In this document: positions 6,474 through 7,979 of the stretch, in pieces
How positions within the stretch are numbered: the first letter of the stretch is position 1
Layout of the letters: every line of letters starts with the position of its first letter
NCBI GenBank assembly: GCA_946885335.1
Contig: CAMPGG010000153.1
Location: 1-7,979, forward strand
Direction: 5' to 3'
From: an uncultured Chitinophagaceae bacterium
Lineage (GTDB): Bacteria; Bacteroidota; Bacteroidia; Chitinophagales; Chitinophagaceae
Length of the DNA stretch: 7,979 bases
Position numbers and translations under genes: made by a program
Notes under the pieces: generated by a model
The model's input: the letters and a program-made list of their open reading frames with translations, nothing else
What the model was told of the DNA's origin: nothing
Database searches by the model: none

Positions 6474-7955
6474 ATGAGGCTGACCCTGGTATTGTGCATA
6501 GTTGCGGTTATATTTCAAAGTTGTGTTGCAGGAAAAGCAGGATTTAGTCCTGATAAAAAATTTGCTGCTGCTGACCTCCACAAAGATTACAACCTGTTCC
6601 AGTCTGTGCTGGAAGAATCACATCCCAGTCTTTACTGGTACACCCCCAAAGACAGCATGGACCATTATTTCAACTGGGGGAAGGAACAAATCAGGGATTC
6701 TTTAAAAGGCTATGAGTTCAGGCAAATACTGAATTATGTAATTGCCAGGATCAATTGCGGTCATACTTCGCTGTTAACAAATGGCGGACGTTCCAGGGAC
6801 AGCGCCCAGATGCGGATCTTTCCATTAAGTTTAAAATTATGGCCCGATACCATGGTGATCGTGGATAACCTGAACCGGCGGGACTCCGTGTTAAAACGCG
6901 GAACGGTAATTACTTCCATCAATGGAAAACGTTTTTCTGAATTAACGGATACCCTTACCCGCTTTTTATCCTCTGACGGTTACAATATGACCAATAAACT
7001 GCAGTCTTTGAGTAGTCGCAGCGGGTTTGGCACTACTTACCGATCGGTTTTTGGTATAGGTCATACCATCCCCATTTCTTTTATTGATTCCTTTGGACAG
7101 GAAAAGGATACGCTTATCAGGTCTTTTATCCCGGTAAGAGATACAACAAAAAAAAGTGCCGCTCAAAGACCCCCACGGGAAAGAACAACTAAAAAGGAAC
7201 GTCGCAATAATATCCGCAACCTGAAAATGTATGATGATAACCGGACGGCGGTTATGCAATTACATTCATTCGGAAGAAATTTTGGTATTCATAAATTCAT
7301 TAAAAAATCTTTTCGATCCATTAGGAAGAATAAAGCGCAGAACCTGGTGATCGATCTGCGCAGTAATGGTGGCGGCAGTGTAAGCAATTCAACCCTGCTT
7401 TCTAAATATATCAGCAATAAGCCATTCCGGGTCGCGGATTCATTGTATGCGATTAATCGAAAAAGTAAACATGCCCGGTTGATAAATGATCATTTTTTTA
7501 ATTACCTGTTCATGTTATTTATGACCAAAAAACAGGATGATGGTAAATATCATTTTGGTTATTTTGAAAAACATTTGTTCAAGCCCAAAAAGAAAAATCA
7601 TTTTAACGGTAATGTATACCTGCTTACGGGCGGTAATTCTTTTTCAGCCAGTACTTTATTTGCGCAGGTAGTAAATGACCAGCCGAATGTTTCTATCGTC
7701 GGTGAAGAAACCGGCGGTGGTGCATATGGAAACACCGCCTGGCTGATACCTGAAGTAAAATTGCCTGAAACAAAGATCAGGTTCAGGCTACCCTTGTTCC
7801 GGTTGGTAATGGATAAAACGGTTCCAAAAGATGGACGCGGAATACAACCCGATGTGGAAGTCTTTCCTTCTGTAAAGGCCATTAAAGAAGGCCGTGATTA
7901 TAAGTTGGAAAAAGCATTGGAACTGATCAAACAAAAACAAACTGGGATTTATTGA
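6474..7955 (+). CDS. S41-family peptidase, predicted lipoprotein
   Basis: This 493-residue predicted serine peptidase belongs to the C-terminal-processing/tricorn-like S41 family. The N-terminus is a short lipoprotein signal: MR, a hydrophobic run, and a lipobox-like FQSC with the cysteine at residue 17, so the mature protein would be lipid-anchored outside the cytoplasm. INCGHTSL (93-100) carries the likely catalytic His97. A PDZ-like segment with RGTVITSINGKRF (142-154) follows. LVIDLRSNGGG (291-301) is the S41 core motif. LLTGGNSFSASTLFA (383-397) holds the probable nucleophile Ser391, and VGEETGGG (409-416) the probable Glu411. A Lys at +25 from the serine, as in CtpA/Tsp, is absent, so a His/Ser/Glu tricorn-type arrangement is more likely. 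A very basic insert lies at 222-250. I chose the ATG at 6474; a GTG at 6468 would add only two residues. It follows thiL by 18 nt. The peptide substrate is unknown. Confidence 0.9.
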   Translation: MRLTLVLCIVAVIFQSCVAGKAGFSPDKKFAAADLHKDYNLFQSVLEESHPSLYWYTPKDSMDHYFNWGKEQIRDSLKGYEFRQILNYVIARINCGHTSLLTNGGRSRDSAQMRIFPLSLKLWPDTMVIVDNLNRRDSVLKRGTVITSINGKRFSELTDTLTRFLSSDGYNMTNKLQSLSSRSGFGTTYRSVFGIGHTIPISFIDSFGQEKDTLIRSFIPVRDTTKKSAAQRPPRERTTKKERRNNIRNLKMYDDNRTAVMQLHSFGRNFGIHKFIKKSFRSIRKNKAQNLVIDLRSNGGGSVSNSTLLSKYISNKPFRVADSLYAINRKSKHARLINDHFFNYLFMLFMTKKQDDGKYHFGYFEKHLFKPKKKNHFNGNVYLLTGGNSFSASTLFAQVVNDQPNVSIVGEETGGGAYGNTAWLIPEVKLPETKIRFRLPLFRLVMDKTVPKDGRGIQPDVEVFPSVKAIKEGRDYKLEKALELIKQKQTGIY

Positions 7956-7979
7956 TTTCTCATTCAACCCTGTCATCCT

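Overview
The window looks like an ordinary chromosomal segment from a Bacteroidota bacterium, most likely of the Chitinophagaceae or Sphingobacteriia type. This rests on four things: moderate-to-low G+C, gene starts without Shine-Dalgarno sequences, a TAnnTTTG-type -7 box just upstream of one start, and protein variants typical of the phylum (bacterial GH3 protein, Bacteroidota-style ThiL, lipoprotein S41 peptidase). The genus assignment is an inference and was not tested by any search.

Layout. The left half (1-4436) is transcribed leftwards. In transcription order it holds a glycosyltransferase-2 protein fused to a degenerate polyprenyl-phosphate sugar transferase module (2496-4436), a GH3-family acyl-acid amido synthetase-like enzyme (911-2437), a LysE/RhtB-family exporter (211-855), and the first codons of a further membrane-anchored protein that runs off the left edge (1-65). 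Gaps of 58 and 55 bp between the first three allow co-transcription but do not prove it. The 145 bp between the LysE stop and the partial gene contain no gene that I can support.

The right half (4545-7955) is transcribed rightwards from a 108-bp divergent intergenic region. It holds an inositol monophosphatase-family phosphatase, thiamine-monophosphate kinase (thiL), and an S41-family peptidase lipoprotein that starts 18 nt after the thiL stop. A 108-bp spacer between the phosphatase and thiL is mostly an array of nine in-phase 8-bp units with inverted-repeat symmetry. This is the most unusual non-coding structure in the window.

No mobile element, RNA gene, CRISPR array or defence system is visible. 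The points most worth a second look are the octamer array, the glycosyltransferase fusion whose sugar-transferase catalytic core appears to have been deleted, the GH3 plus LysE pair (amino-acid conjugation next to amino-acid-type export), and a possible leaderless start for the phosphatase gene.
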